From positions 2,914,001-2,978,000 of the forward strand of contig NZ_CP020880.1 in NCBI RefSeq assembly GCF_002157855.1: a stretch of 64,000 nt of DNA, written 5' to 3'. The notes beneath the pieces were generated by a model that searched no databases, was not told the origin of the DNA, and saw only the letters and a program-made list of their open reading frames with translations. Source of the stretch: Sutcliffiella horikoshii. GTDB lineage: Bacteria; Bacillota; Bacilli; Bacillales; Bacillaceae_I. The position numbers were made by a program, and so were the translations under genes. Shown here piece by piece: positions 38,634 to 49,650 of the stretch (position 1 is the first letter of the stretch; the number at the start of each line of letters is the position of its first letter).

Positions 38634-39077
38634 TTATGAAAGATGTTGTTGTACAAGTTTGTTAACAAGGCTACCGTCCGCTTTGCCTTTAACTTTAGGC
38701 ATAAGTGCTCCCATTACCTTACCCATGTCAGCTTTTGAAGTAGCGTTCACATCAGCAATCGTCTGTTGGACAATTGCTGATAGTTCGTCTTCTGATAACT
38801 GCTCAGGCATATAATGTTCAACTATTGCAATTTCACCCTGTAATTTATGAACCAAGTCTTCACGACCGGCTTTATCAAATTCTTGGAGGGAGTCTTTACG
38901 TTGCTTTAATTCACGAGACAATACGGTAAGTTCTTCCTCCTCGGATAAGTCTCTGCCGTGCTTGATCGATTCGTTTTGAATCGAAGACTTAACCATTCGG
39001 AGTACGGAAAGCTTCTCTTTGTCCTTATCCTTCATAGCTTGCTTAATATCGGTATTTAAACGCTCGAGAAGACTCAT
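38634..39077 (-). CDS. yqeY: YqeY, GatB/YqeY-domain protein
   Basis: A 147-residue helical protein of the GatB/YqeY family ([20 protein letters not shown] at the start, [21 protein letters not shown] near the end). The domain resembles the tRNA-binding tail of the amidotransferase GatB. The function is not known. It follows rpsU by 15 bp, a pairing conserved across Firmicutes. Confidence 0.93.
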   Translation of the reverse strand: MSLLERLNTDIKQAMKDKDKEKLSVLRMVKSSIQNESIKHGRDLSEEEELTVLSRELKQRKDSLQEFDKAGREDLVHKLQGEIAIVEHYMPEQLSEDELSAIVQQTIADVNATSKADMGKVMGALMPKVKGKADGSLVNKLVQQHLS

Positions 39078-39092
39078 TCTTACACCCTCTTG

Positions 39093-39266
39093 TTAAAATT
39101 TACGCTTTCTAGCAGCTTCAGACTTCTTCTTGCGTCTTACGCTTGGTTTTTCATAGAATTCACGCTTTCTTGCTTCTTGCAACGTTCCAGTCTTTGAAAC
39201 TGAACGTTTGAAACGGCGAAGAGCATCTTCAAGCGATTCGTTTTTACGAACAACTGTTTTTGACAT
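39093..39266 (-). CDS. rpsU: Ribosomal protein S21
   Basis: A 57-residue very basic 30S protein ([20 protein letters not shown] at the start, [14 protein letters not shown] near the end). The start at 39266 has GGAGGGAGGG upstream; longer in-frame versions carry no ribosome site. It is first in rpsU-yqeY with a strong promoter 95 bp upstream. Confidence 0.97.
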   Translation of the reverse strand: MSKTVVRKNESLEDALRRFKRSVSKTGTLQEARKREFYEKPSVRRKKKSEAARKRKF

Positions 39267-39360
39267 TCTAATTCCCTCCCTCCAGAACAACCACTAACAT
39301 TTTCAGAAAAAACATGATTCCATAAATGCAAAAAAGCATGTATAGAACATGTACTTACCA

Positions 39361-39389
39361 ATTATAATATATTCACTATTGCTGGTCAA
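39361..39389 (-). promoter_or_regulatory. Sigma-A promoter of rpsU-yqeY
   Basis: TTGACC (39384-39389), 17-bp spacer, TATAAT (39361-39366) on the minus strand, close to consensus. Confidence 0.85.
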
Positions 39390-39422
39390 CAATTATAAGG
39401 AAATGCTTTAAAACAATCTTGT

Positions 39423-39986
39423 TCAACTATTATTTCGATATAGGTTTATTACCTTAGAATCCTTATTTGCCAGCATGTATTGAGACCTGCCGAGGTACAG
39501 GGGAATAGAAAGTTTCTCCCAGTTAGGCAATCCATTTTCCGCAAATACCCCTTTATCCTTATAAAATCCGCTCATCTCCCCAACAAACCAATCATGATCT
39601 CCATATGTTTGCTGGTCCATCAATTTGCATTCATAGGCAATATACGCTTCTTTTAAGATAGGCGAGGAAACTGTTTTTCCTTGTTCGTATTCTATATTCA
39701 GTTCTTCGAATTTATTATGCTCTTTTCCCGTTAGCATACCAGACTGTTGTATGTAATGTGCGAACTTTTCGGGAACAAAGTTTATCGCGAATTCTTTGGA
39801 GTTTTGAATCAAATGATGGGTATATCTTTCTTTTGCAATCGCCACCCCATAGATAGGCGGTTCATATGAAATGTAACTATGCCACCCTGCGGCCATTATG
39901 TTCTGTTCTCCGTTCCATTTAGCAGTTACCAGGGCAACCATCCCTGGGTAGCTGTGCATAACAGTATTGGTCGTCCACTCCCTCAT
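39423..39986 (-). CDS. Flavin reductase family protein
   Basis: A 187-residue FMN-binding split-barrel protein of the flavin reductase/flavoredoxin type. ALVTAKWNGEQNIMAAGWHSYISYEPP is the FMN-binding strand-loop region, and KEFAINFVPEKF also fits. It probably transfers electrons between reduced flavin and an unknown partner. The ATG at 39986 has GGGGAG ten bases upstream; an in-frame extension to 40034 is less likely. It is not in this place in B. subtilis and stands alone, divergent from yqeW. Confidence 0.85.
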   Translation of the reverse strand: MREWTTNTVMHSYPGMVALVTAKWNGEQNIMAAGWHSYISYEPPIYGVAIAKERYTHHLIQNSKEFAINFVPEKFAHYIQQSGMLTGKEHNKFEELNIEYEQGKTVSSPILKEAYIAYECKLMDQQTYGDHDWFVGEMSGFYKDKGVFAENGLPNWEKLSIPLYLGRSQYMLANKDSKVINLYRNNS

Positions 39987-40061
39987 TGTGTGTGATCTCC
40001 CCTTTTCTTTGCATGACTTGTCATTCTTGTCCACCGCCTGCCATATATTGAGATAGAGGTG

Positions 40062-40988
40062 ATGGGCTTGTTTTCTATTATAACGTTATTAGCTGTATAT
40101 TTAGCGATTTTTTTAATTGGGATGACTGTCATGAGGTCCGGGTTGCTTCAATTGTCCGAAGAGAGGACAAAGGGGTACCTCACCAAATTTACAGATATGC
40201 CTTGGAAAGGATTGTTGATTGGAATTTTGATTACCGGACTATTGCAGAGTAGTTCTGCTGTGATGGTCATCACTGTCGGTTTGGTGGCGGCAGGCTATCT
40301 AACCTTTTATCAGTCTATTGGCATCATGCTCGGCAGCAACATCGGATCTACTTTTATTACAGAGCTTATTACTATAGATATTTCACAGCTGATTTTTCCT
40401 ATGTTGATTATTGGATTTTTATTTTTATTTTCTAAAAAGAAATTACCATTTAGTTTCGGATCCAGCATATTTGGGCTTGGCTGTTTGTTTGTTGCAATGA
40501 ATGGATTTGAGTCCCTCGCTATACCTTTGGCAGGGTTTCCGTCCGTGCAGGATATGTTGGCAATGACAAATGACCACCATCTATTCGGGGTAGGAATCGG
40601 AACGCTTCTTACAGCAGTCATCCAGTCAAGCTCAGCTACTACGGGGATCAGCATGAGCTTTTTAAATAATGACCTGTTATCTCTACCTGCAGGGATAGCG
40701 ATTATGCTTGGTGCTAATATCGGAACGTGTGTGACTGCCTTTTTGGCTAGTATTGGTTCAATTCGTGAAGCTAAGTTAACCGCGTATGCGCATATTTGGT
40801 TGAATGTGATTGGTGTGGCGGTGTTTTTCCCTTTGATTCCATGGTTGAGTGGATTAGTGTCCATGCTTGCTTCTAGTGCTGATGTTCAGTTGGCTCACTC
40901 GAGTTTGATTTTTAATGTGATAAGTTCTGCTTTGGCGTTGCCGTTTGTGCGGCCGTTTGCGCGGTTTGTGGAGAGGTTGCATGGGTGA
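40062..40988 (+). CDS. yqeW: YqeW, Na+/phosphate cotransporter family protein
   Basis: A protein of about 308 residues of the Na/Pi cotransporter (NptA, PF02690) family, with two inverted repeats. The signature QSSSA appears twice (LLQSSSAVM and VIQSSSATT), each followed by a GSNIGST or GANIGTC helix. It has about eight membrane segments. It may export or import phosphate; direction cannot be told. The start is uncertain: ATG 40062 touches AGAGGTG, whereas TTG 40068 has better spacing. The last 100 bases are G/T-skewed relative to the rest. Confidence 0.88.
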   Translation: MGLFSIITLLAVYLAIFLIGMTVMRSGLLQLSEERTKGYLTKFTDMPWKGLLIGILITGLLQSSSAVMVITVGLVAAGYLTFYQSIGIMLGSNIGSTFITELITIDISQLIFPMLIIGFLFLFSKKKLPFSFGSSIFGLGCLFVAMNGFESLAIPLAGFPSVQDMLAMTNDHHLFGVGIGTLLTAVIQSSSATTGISMSFLNNDLLSLPAGIAIMLGANIGTCVTAFLASIGSIREAKLTAYAHIWLNVIGVAVFFPLIPWLSGLVSMLASSADVQLAHSSLIFNVISSALALPFVRPFARFVERLHG

Positions 40989-41044
40989 CAGGGTTTGTTA
41001 AGGGGGCTGGTTGGTCTTGGTCCGGTGGTTGCCGTGGCAATTGA

Positions 41045-41445
41045 GGAGGAGCGTATACCTTCTGTCATCTGTGACCGTTTGGTGAGGTTTGTGGTCTGTT
41101 CGGGCGTTGAGAGGCGCTCTCTGTGACCGTTTGGTGAGATTGGCTTGCTGTTTGGGCTTTGAGGGGCGCTCTCTGTGACCGTTTGGTGAGATTGGCTTGC
41201 TGTTCGGGCGTTGAGAGGCGCTCTCTGTGACCGTTTGGTGAGATTGGCTGGCTGTTCGGGCGTTGAGGGGCGCTCTCTGTGACCGTTTGATGAAGTTGGC
41301 TTGCTGTTCGGGCTTTGAGATTCCTATTATTTCCTTCTATACGACCGTTTCCCAGGTTTCGCTCCCCGTTCGGGCGTATAGAGCCGTCCTATACGACCCT
41401 CTTCAAAGATGCCTAACCTGTTCGGTCGTATAGAATCCTTTTATT
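41045..41445. repeat. Family 2 tandem array, 52-bp period, seven units
   Basis: The core TTCGGGC (or a one-base variant) recurs with CGGGC at 41101, 41153, 41205, 41257, 41309, 41371 and 41423, mostly 52 bp apart, with one 62-bp step. Units one to four have GAGAG/CTCTC-type arms around GCG and then TGACCGTTTGGTGAG. The sixth has CGTATAG/CTATACG. It has the same frame and period as the array at 12425. Together with flanks it fills the 580-bp gap between yqeW and deoC. Confidence 0.9.
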
Positions 41446-41510
41446 CCCTTTTTGACAGCCTTCCCCAATACAATTGCAATGTCAACCTTCAGCCCACACA
41501 AGAACAACCT

Positions 41511-41555
41511 AAAAAAGCACTCCCTCAAGCAAAAATTGCTCGAGAGAGTGCTTTT
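41511..41555 (-). terminator. Terminator of deoC
   Basis: AAAAGCACTC and GAGTGCTTTT are the outer stem, with inner CTC/GAG and AGCA/TGCT pairs; on the minus strand a T run follows. Confidence 0.8.
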
Positions 41556-41568
41556 CATATATTACATC

Positions 41569-42240
41569 TTAGTAATCCGTATCAGCTGTTAATCCTTTAA
41601 CGATAGCTATACCAGAACTTGCTCCGATACGTGTTGCTCCAGCTGCGATCATTTCTTCTGCACCTTTTGCATCACGAACTCCACCGGAAGCTTTTACTCC
41701 AATTTCAGGTCCTACTGTTTGTCTCATTAGAGCGATGTCTGCAACAGTTGCTCCTCCTGTAGAGAAACCAGTAGAAGTTTTAACATAGTCTGCTCCAGCT
41801 TTTACAGCCAACTGGCATGCTCTTACTTTTTCTTCGTTTGTTAGCAGGCAAGTTTCGATGATGACTTTAGTCAATGCGCGACCTTTTGCTGCTTCTACCA
41901 CTGCACGGATGTCACGTTCCACTAGCTCATCGTCACCGTCTTTAAGTGCGCTGATGTTGATAACCATGTCCACTTCAGTGGCACCGTTTTCAATGGCATT
42001 CGTCGTTTCGAATGCTTTTACTTCTGGAGTGTTTGCTCCTAGAGGGAAACCAATTACTGTACAAACTTTTACATCGCTTCCTTTTAAAAGTTCAGCAGAT
42101 GTTTTTACCCAAGTCGGGTTAACACAAACAGATGCAAAGTTATATTCTCTAGCTTCTTGGCAAAGTACTTCTATTTGTTCTTTTTTTGTATCGGCTTTCA
42201 ATAATGTATGATCAATCATTTCTCCAATGTTTGTATGCAT
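41569..42240 (-). CDS. deoC: Deoxyribose-phosphate aldolase
   Basis: A 223-residue class I aldolase splitting 2-deoxyribose 5-phosphate into glyceraldehyde 3-phosphate and acetaldehyde, in nucleoside catabolism. KVIIETCLL and [14 protein letters not shown], the latter with the Schiff-base Lys, are family motifs. The ATG at 42240 has AAGGAGT six bases upstream; the ATG at 42246 touches that site. It is monocistronic with its own promoter and operator-like palindrome. In B. subtilis deoC is elsewhere, with the deoR operon. Confidence 0.96.
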   Translation of the reverse strand: MHTNIGEMIDHTLLKADTKKEQIEVLCQEAREYNFASVCVNPTWVKTSAELLKGSDVKVCTVIGFPLGANTPEVKAFETTNAIENGATEVDMVINISALKDGDDELVERDIRAVVEAAKGRALTKVIIETCLLTNEEKVRACQLAVKAGADYVKTSTGFSTGGATVADIALMRQTVGPEIGVKASGGVRDAKGAEEMIAAGATRIGASSGIAIVKGLTADTDY

Positions 42241-42261
42241 GTTCATACTCCTTTCAAGTTA

Positions 42262-42276
42262 AGAGGTCTGACCTCT
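42262..42276 (-). promoter_or_regulatory. Operator-like palindrome in the deoC promoter
   Basis: AGAGGTC-T-GACCTCT is a perfect 7-1-7 inverted repeat. It lies just downstream of the deoC -10 box, a place typical of repressor operators. The core GGTCTGACC resembles GntR-family sites; the regulator is unknown. Confidence 0.6.
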
Positions 42277-42279
42277 AAC

Positions 42280-42290
42280 ATCATAACATG
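42280..42290 (-). promoter_or_regulatory. Extended -10 promoter of deoC
   Basis: On the minus strand TGTTATGAT is a TGn-extended -10 box (TATGAT at 42280-42285). No good -35 hexamer is seen, as expected for an extended -10 promoter. Confidence 0.5.
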
Positions 42291-42344
42291 ATTCCATTAT
42301 TTTGGCGAGTACAATGTTAGTATTACCTGCAACTTTTTCTTCAC

Positions 42345-42378
42345 GACAAAAAAGTGACTCCATAATAATGGAATCACT
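42345..42378 (-). terminator. Terminator of the hrcA-mtaB heat-shock operon
   Basis: On the minus strand AGTGATTCCAT pairs with ATGGAGTCACT over TTAT-type loop bases, with one wobble, followed by six T. Confidence 0.8.
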
Positions 42379-42390
42379 CTCTTTATTTTC

Positions 42391-43755
42391 TTATGAACTT
42401 AAACGAATATTCTCTTCTTCAAGTCGTGGCGCATCTTCAAGTACACGAACGAATTGCCCTTCGTTGTAAGGATATCCAGCTTTAGCAATTTTTACTTTTA
42501 CAAGCTTTCCGACCATTTCTTCTGTTGCAGGGAAAACAACCTTTAGATAGTTGTCTGTGTAGCCTACATATAAGCCTTGGTCTGGTGCTTCTTTGTAGAT
42601 TTCTTCCGGAATGACTTCTAATACTTCTTCTTCAAAAATGGAAGCATATTCTTTTGCCAGTTGATCAGAAAGAGCGATTAGACGATGAACTCGTTCATTT
42701 TTCACTTCTTCATCCACTTGGTCCGTCATTCTTGCCGCTGGAGTTCCTGTACGTTTGGAGTACGGGAATACATGCAGCTCGGAGAATTTATGTTCTTTAA
42801 TGAAGTTGTACGTTTCCATGAACTCTTCTTCAGTTTCACCTGGGAATCCAACTATCACATCGGAAGTAATCGCAAGTCCAGGCAAAGCTTCTTTCAATCG
42901 GTCCAAACGCTCTGCGAAGAATTCCATCGTATATTTACGACGCATTCTTTTCAAAACAGTGTTGGAAGCGGATTGGATTGGAATATGCAAATGGCGAACA
43001 ATTTTATCGGAGTTGTTCAGCACTTCAATTACTTCATCTGTGATTTGGCTTGCCTCAATGGATGAGATACGGATACGCTTTAAGCCTTCCACTTTTTCAT
43101 CCAATTCACGAAGAAGCATGGCAAAGTTGTAATCCTTCATGTCCTCACCATAACCGCCTGTGTGAATTCCAGTTAAGACAATTTCTTTATATCCTGCATC
43201 TACCAATTGTTGTGCTTGTGTCACAACTTCTTGCGGGTCACGGGAACGCATAAGTCCGCGGGCCCAAGGGATGATACAGAATGTGCAGAAATTATTACAG
43301 CCTTCTTGGATCTTTAAAGAAGCACGTGTGCGGTCAGTAAATGCCGGTACGTCCAACTCTTCATAGACACGAGCCTTCATGATGTTGCCGACGCCGTTAA
43401 TTGGCTGACGTTCCTGCTTGAACTGCTCGATATAATCAAGCATTTTTACGCGATCCTGTGTTCCAACTACGACATCCACTCCGGGAATCGCCATAATTTC
43501 TGCAGGAGAAGTTTGTGCGTAACAACCAGTTACACAAATAACAGCGTCAGGATTTTTACGGATCGCACGACGGATCACCTGACGACTCTTTTTATCTCCG
43601 GTATTTGTAACGGTACAGGTATTGATGACATACACATCTGCCGTACCCTCAAATTCTGTACGTTCATAATTATTTGCTTTGAAAAGCTGCCAGATCGCTT
43701 CTGTTTCATAATGGTTCACTTTACACCCTAGTGTGTGAAAGGCAACAGTTGGCAT
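42391..43755 (-). CDS. mtaB: tRNA t6A37 methylthiotransferase MtaB
   Basis: A 454-residue radical-SAM enzyme converting t6A37 of tRNA to ms2t6A. An N-terminal UPF0004 domain (HTLGCKVNHYETEAIW) is followed by the radical-SAM CNNFCTFC triad near 150 and a C-terminal TRAM domain. The ATG at 43755 has GAGGTGG upstream and matches the homologue; a GTG nine bases further up is less likely. It is the last gene of the dnaJ-prmA-rsmE-mtaB run. Confidence 0.95.
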   Translation of the reverse strand: MPTVAFHTLGCKVNHYETEAIWQLFKANNYERTEFEGTADVYVINTCTVTNTGDKKSRQVIRRAIRKNPDAVICVTGCYAQTSPAEIMAIPGVDVVVGTQDRVKMLDYIEQFKQERQPINGVGNIMKARVYEELDVPAFTDRTRASLKIQEGCNNFCTFCIIPWARGLMRSRDPQEVVTQAQQLVDAGYKEIVLTGIHTGGYGEDMKDYNFAMLLRELDEKVEGLKRIRISSIEASQITDEVIEVLNNSDKIVRHLHIPIQSASNTVLKRMRRKYTMEFFAERLDRLKEALPGLAITSDVIVGFPGETEEEFMETYNFIKEHKFSELHVFPYSKRTGTPAARMTDQVDEEVKNERVHRLIALSDQLAKEYASIFEEEVLEVIPEEIYKEAPDQGLYVGYTDNYLKVVFPATEEMVGKLVKVKIAKAGYPYNEGQFVRVLEDAPRLEEENIRLSS

Positions 43756-43765
43756 GTTTTCCACC

Positions 43766-44518
43766 TCACATTAATTCAAAATGATACGAAATTGCGGCAA
43801 GCACATATAGCGGTGCCGTTTCCGTTCTTAATATTCTTGGCCCAAGCGCGCAAGGAACAAAACCATGTTCCACCAGTTTGTCGATTTCTTTTTCGGCGAG
43901 GCCCCCTTCAGGACCGAACACACAAAGAATCGATTCACCGGGCTTCATGTTTTTTAAGGTGTTCGCAAATGCGGAACTTTCCCCTTCTTTAGCGCTCTCT
44001 TCATAGGCCACAATTTTATAGGTATAGTCTCTGCTTTTTTCTAATAGTTGTGCTAATGTAGCAGGTTCTTCTACTACAGGCACCATCGAACGATGAGATT
44101 GCTCTGCTGCTTCCTTGGCAATCTTATTCCATCGTTCTACTTTCTTTTTGCCCTTCTTTTCGTCCCACTTCACAATCGAACGAGCAGCATTAAAAGGGAT
44201 AAACGACTCTGCACCGAGTTCTGTTCCCTTTTGTATCACTAACTCTAATTTATCCCCTTTAGGCAACCCGTTCGCAATCGTAACACGAACCGGAATTTCT
44301 GTTTCAGCCTTTATCCATTCTACAATATCTGTTACTACCATATCATTGGTAATTTCAGCAATTTTGCAAAGGGCCGTTTGCCTCGTTTCCGAACAGCTGC
44401 ATAGGAGTTGATCGTCCTCGTTCATCCTCATAACCCGAACTATATGATGAACATCTTCCCCTGTTATGGTGATGGATGATTCATCTATTTGATTGGAGTC
44501 AATAAAATAACGTTGCAC
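43766..44518 (-). CDS. rsmE: 16S rRNA (uracil1498-N3)-methyltransferase RsmE
   Basis: A 250-residue SPOUT-class methyltransferase. The N-terminal PUA-like domain (MQRYFIDSNQ, DVHHIVRVMRM) is followed by the knotted SAM domain (FGPEGGLAEKEID, LGPRILRTETA). The GTG at 44518 was chosen because AGGGTG lies six bases before it and it gives MQRYF as in homologues. It lies between prmA and mtaB. Confidence 0.94.
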   Translation of the reverse strand: MQRYFIDSNQIDESSITITGEDVHHIVRVMRMNEDDQLLCSCSETRQTALCKIAEITNDMVVTDIVEWIKAETEIPVRVTIANGLPKGDKLELVIQKGTELGAESFIPFNAARSIVKWDEKKGKKKVERWNKIAKEAAEQSHRSMVPVVEEPATLAQLLEKSRDYTYKIVAYEESAKEGESSAFANTLKNMKPGESILCVFGPEGGLAEKEIDKLVEHGFVPCALGPRILRTETAPLYVLAAISYHFELM

Positions 44519-44533
44519 GATCTTCACCCTCGC

Positions 44534-45475
44534 TTATTCTTCTTTTTTGGCGATAAATGCCACCCAGTCTTCCATCATCATCGTTTCTTCAATCTTGAAG
44601 CCAGATTTGATAAGGGCGTCTTTCACTTCTTGCTTTTTCATGCTGATAATTCCGGAAGAAATGAATGTCCCGCCGTTTTCCAACACGCGGTAAACATCAT
44701 CTGTAAAACGGACGATAACTTCTGCCAAAATATTAGCCACAACCACGTCCACTGGACCTTCTACATTTTTAAGCAAGTTGTTCTGTTTCACCGTCACTGT
44801 TGGATGTACTTTGTTGAGCTTGATATTTAGTTTTGCAGATTCCACTGCCACATCATCTAAATCAAGTGCCAATACTTCCTTTGCATCAAGCATGGCTGCT
44901 GCGATACTTAACACTCCAGAACCAGTACCTACATCAATCACTTTATCTTGAGGTTTGACTGTTCTTTCAATTGCTTGAATACAGAGTACCGTTGTTGGAT
45001 GGGTACCTGTTCCAAACGCCATACCAGGGTCAAGTTCAATGATTTTCTCATCAGAACTCACTGGTTCATACGTTTCCCAAGTTGGTACGATCGTGAACTT
45101 TTCGGAAATTTTTACAGGATTGTAGTACTTTTTCCATGCCGTTGCCCATTCTTCCTCGTTCACTTCACTGATGGAAATATTGTTCAAACCAAGATCGATA
45201 TCATAGACCAAAAGGTTATTGATTGCATCCTTTATACCTTCCACCGTTTCACCTAAAAAGCTGTTAACAGGGAGGTAGGCTTTCATTACAACGCCTTCTT
45301 CCGGGTAATCATCTGGATTGAGTTGGTATATCTCCCCGAATTGATCTTCTCGTTCTTTAGTTAGTTCAAATGGATCCTCTATTACCACACCGCTTGCACC
45401 TGCTTCGTGAAGTATATGGGATATCGGTTCCACCGCCTCATTTGTTGTATGGATACTAATTTCTGACCATTTCAT
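44534..45475 (-). CDS. prmA: Ribosomal protein L11 methyltransferase PrmA
   Basis: A 313-residue SAM-dependent lysine methyltransferase acting on L11. An N-terminal substrate-recognition domain is followed by the class I fold with [15 protein letters not shown] near residue 180 and VVANILAEV. The start at 45475 ([10 protein letters not shown]) has GGAG nine bases upstream. It follows dnaJ by 45 bp in the order seen in B. subtilis. Confidence 0.95.
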   Translation of the reverse strand: MKWSEISIHTTNEAVEPISHILHEAGASGVVIEDPFELTKEREDQFGEIYQLNPDDYPEEGVVMKAYLPVNSFLGETVEGIKDAINNLLVYDIDLGLNNISISEVNEEEWATAWKKYYNPVKISEKFTIVPTWETYEPVSSDEKIIELDPGMAFGTGTHPTTVLCIQAIERTVKPQDKVIDVGTGSGVLSIAAAMLDAKEVLALDLDDVAVESAKLNIKLNKVHPTVTVKQNNLLKNVEGPVDVVVANILAEVIVRFTDDVYRVLENGGTFISSGIISMKKQEVKDALIKSGFKIEETMMMEDWVAFIAKKEE

Positions 45476-45520
45476 ACATACCAACTCCAATCCTAGCTTA
45501 CTGAAAGCTATTGATACTTT

Positions 45521-46648
45521 TTATTCACCTTTTAGGACACGTTTCACTTTTGAGAAAAAGCTATCTTCTTGTTCGTCCGGAGCTTGCCCGCTTGTTTCAG
45601 CAAATTCACGGATTAATTGCTTTTGTTTTTCTGAGAGTTTTGTAGGGGTGATCACTCTAATCTTGATATGTTGATCTCCTTGACCATAACCACGAACATT
45701 GGCAATTCCCTTGCCTTTTAGGCGGAAGTTAGTGCCAGTTTGTGTTCCAGCAGGTACTTTCAGCTTCACCTTACCATGCAACGTTGGAACTTCTACTTCA
45801 TCTCCAAGTGCTGCTTGTGCAAAAGTAATCGGCATTTCGCAATATACATCATCGCCGTCACGCTCAAAGAATTCGTGTCTGCGAACATGGAAGACTACAT
45901 ACAAGTCTCCAGCAGGACCGCCGTTCACGCCAGCTTCCCCTTTACCTGGTACGCGCAATTGTTGTCCTTCATCCACACCTGCAGGAATGTTGACTTTGAT
46001 CTTATTGCGTTTTTTCACTCGGCCTGCGCCATGGCATGTTGTACATTTGTTTGGAATAGATTTTCCGGACCCGTTACATTTAGAACAAGTTCTTCTATTA
46101 ACAATTCGTCCAAATGGAGTGTTTTGTTCGACACTTTCCTGACCTGTTCCACGACATTGAGAACATGTTTCCACTTTTGTACCAGGTTTTGCACCTGTTC
46201 CTGAACAAGTATCACATGTTTCTTCCACAGGGATCTCAATGGTTGTTTCTTTTCCGAAGGCTGCTTCTTCAAAAGAAAGGGTCATTGTATATTGAAGATC
46301 TGCCCCTTGTCTTGGAGCGTTTGGATCACGACGTCTACGTCCGCCGCCTTGACCGCCGAAAAATGTTTCAAAAATATCTTCAAAGCCAAAGCCACCGTCA
46401 AATCCAGCGCCGCCTCCAAATCCTTGGTTAGGGTCTGTATGTCCAAATTGGTCATAGTGCGCTTTCTTTTGGTCGTCGCTTAGTACTTCGTAAGCTTCTT
46501 TGATTTCTTTAAATTTGTCCGCTGCATCGTCTGCTTTATTGATGTCCGGATGGTATTGTTTGGATAGCTTTCTGTAAGCTTTCTTTATTTCATCTTTCGA
46601 CGCGCTTTTACTGACGCCAAGCACTTCATAGTAATCGCGTTTACTCAT
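45521..46648 (-). CDS. dnaJ: Chaperone DnaJ
   Basis: The 375-residue Hsp40 partner of DnaK. The J domain carries HPD in QYHPDINK near 33. A Gly/Phe-rich linker follows ([15 protein letters not shown]), then four CxxCxGxG zinc repeats ([32 protein letters not shown]) and the C-terminal substrate-binding domain. It is separated from dnaK by 318 bp holding a terminator and a family 1 repeat, so it may be expressed partly independently. Confidence 0.98.
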   Translation of the reverse strand: MSKRDYYEVLGVSKSASKDEIKKAYRKLSKQYHPDINKADDAADKFKEIKEAYEVLSDDQKKAHYDQFGHTDPNQGFGGGAGFDGGFGFEDIFETFFGGQGGGRRRRDPNAPRQGADLQYTMTLSFEEAAFGKETTIEIPVEETCDTCSGTGAKPGTKVETCSQCRGTGQESVEQNTPFGRIVNRRTCSKCNGSGKSIPNKCTTCHGAGRVKKRNKIKVNIPAGVDEGQQLRVPGKGEAGVNGGPAGDLYVVFHVRRHEFFERDGDDVYCEMPITFAQAALGDEVEVPTLHGKVKLKVPAGTQTGTNFRLKGKGIANVRGYGQGDQHIKIRVITPTKLSEKQKQLIREFAETSGQAPDEQEDSFFSKVKRVLKGE

Positions 46649-46752
46649 TAAATACCCACTCCCGTTTCATTCACATAAAGGTTATTGTATCACCTGAAAG
46701 AGGGAAAAAGCAATAAAAGTTATGTGCTTAATCCCTATCTGGTTAACTCCTC

Positions 46753-46876
46753 GGAGCCTTCCGTTTCAGGTGGTCGCTTTCCGCGGGGCGGTGCTTGAGC
46801 CTCCTCGGCAAGCCTGCGGGGTCTCAAGCTACCGCTACTCCCCCGCAGGAGTCGACCACCTTCCACTCCAGGCTCC
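46753..46876 (+). repeat. Family 1 hairpin repeat between dnaK and dnaJ
   Basis: This copy has different ends, GGAGCCT/AGGCTCC, in place of GTTGATT/AATCAAC, still complementary. Inner arms AGGTGGTCG/CGACCACCT and GCGGTGCTTGAG/CTCAAGCTACCGC also pair, and the apical stem is GGC/GCC. It is the strongest covariation example in the window. Confidence 0.93.
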
Positions 46877-46897
46877 AAGGGAAATTCTTATTTACAT

Positions 46898-46936
46898 AAA
46901 AAGAAAGCCAAAGCCATGGCTTCGACTTTCTTTTTA
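46898..46936 (-). terminator. Terminator downstream of dnaK
   Basis: AAAAAGAAAG pairs with CTTTCTTTTT, with inner AAGCC/GGCTT. T runs occur on both strands, so it may act both ways. Confidence 0.75.
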
Positions 46937-46966
46937 TCTTTATCAGAAAAGCCCTAGGACTTTATC

Positions 46967-48859
<1,893 letters not shown>

Positions 48860-48865
48860 TTAACT

Positions 48866-48988
48866 GTTGATTTCCGTTGCAGGCACTCGCTTTCCGCGGG
48901 GCGACCTTGAGCCTCCTCACTTCGTTGCGGGGTCTCAACAATGTCGCTACTCCCCCGCAGGAGTCTCGTGCCTTCCACTACAATCAAC
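48866..48988 (+). repeat. Family 1 hairpin repeat between grpE and dnaK
   Basis: GTTGATT to AATCAAC, 123 bp. Arms AGGCAC/GTGCCT and GCGACCTTGAG/CTCAACAATGTCGC pair. It is transcribed as part of the hrcA-grpE-dnaK mRNA. Confidence 0.93.
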
Positions 48989-48998
48989 GAAATTATTT

Positions 48999-49556
48999 TT
49001 ATTGTTTTACTTTTACCATAGATGGGCGGATGACGCGGTCTTTGAGCTTATACCCTTTTTGGAACTCTTCCAAAACAGTGTTAGATTCCTCTTCTCCCTC
49101 TTCCACCTGCATGACTGCCTGGTGTAGGTGTGGGTCGAATGACTGTCCAACTGCTTCGATGGATTCTAGCCCTTCAGATTTTAGTGCTTCCACTAACTGA
49201 CGGTGCACCATTTCCATGCCTTGTAAAAATGTTTTGATTTTCTCATCCTCTGATTCTACTTTAAGCGCACGCTCAAAGTTATCAAGAGCAGGAAGTATAT
49301 CTGTAACAAGATTTTGTGCACGGTATTTCTGTGCAGCCTCTTGGTCAAGTCTCACACGACGACGGTAGTTATCAAAATCGGCTTGTAAGCGAAGCAGGCG
49401 GTTTTCCGACTCCTCAAGCTTAGCTTCTAATTCAGAAATTTTTTGCTGTTCTGCAGAAACTTCCACTTCTTCGACTTTTTCCGTCGTTTCTTCTGTTTCT
49501 TCTGTTGATACTTCTTCATTTTCAACTGTTGCTTGTTCGTTGTTCTCGTTTACCAA
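48999..49556 (-). CDS. grpE: Nucleotide exchange factor GrpE
   Basis: A 185-residue DnaK co-chaperone that speeds ADP release. A long acidic N-terminal stretch (Glu/Thr-rich, about 1-45) is followed by the dimerising coiled coil ([20 protein letters not shown]) and the beta domain ending RPSMVKV. The start is TTG at 49556, preceded by GGAGGTG at good spacing. The in-frame region further upstream overlaps hrcA and is not coding in this frame. Confidence 0.95.
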   Translation of the reverse strand: MVNENNEQATVENEEVSTEETEETTEKVEEVEVSAEQQKISELEAKLEESENRLLRLQADFDNYRRRVRLDQEAAQKYRAQNLVTDILPALDNFERALKVESEDEKIKTFLQGMEMVHRQLVEALKSEGLESIEAVGQSFDPHLHQAVMQVEEGEEESNTVLEEFQKGYKLKDRVIRPSMVKVKQ

Positions 49557-49609
49557 TGGTTTCACCTCCCTCAAAGTGTCGAAATCATGATGTTTTTTCC
49601 ATGGTGATA

Positions 49610-49631
49610 GGACGGAGCAGGAACTCCATCC
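49610..49631 (-). other. Hairpin between hrcA and grpE
   Basis: GGATGGAG pairs with CTCCGTCC (one wobble) over a six-base loop on the minus strand. In B. subtilis a stem-loop next to an mRNA processing site lies at this place, and this may be its counterpart. Confidence 0.5.
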
Positions 49632-49650
49632 TCTAACAATATTTCCATGC

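Noticed and set aside
46649-46966. Loss of the dnaK-dnaJ operon through rearrangement
   Set aside because: Gene order downstream (prmA, rsmE, mtaB) is intact, so the longer gap is due to an inserted repeat and a hairpin, not a breakpoint.
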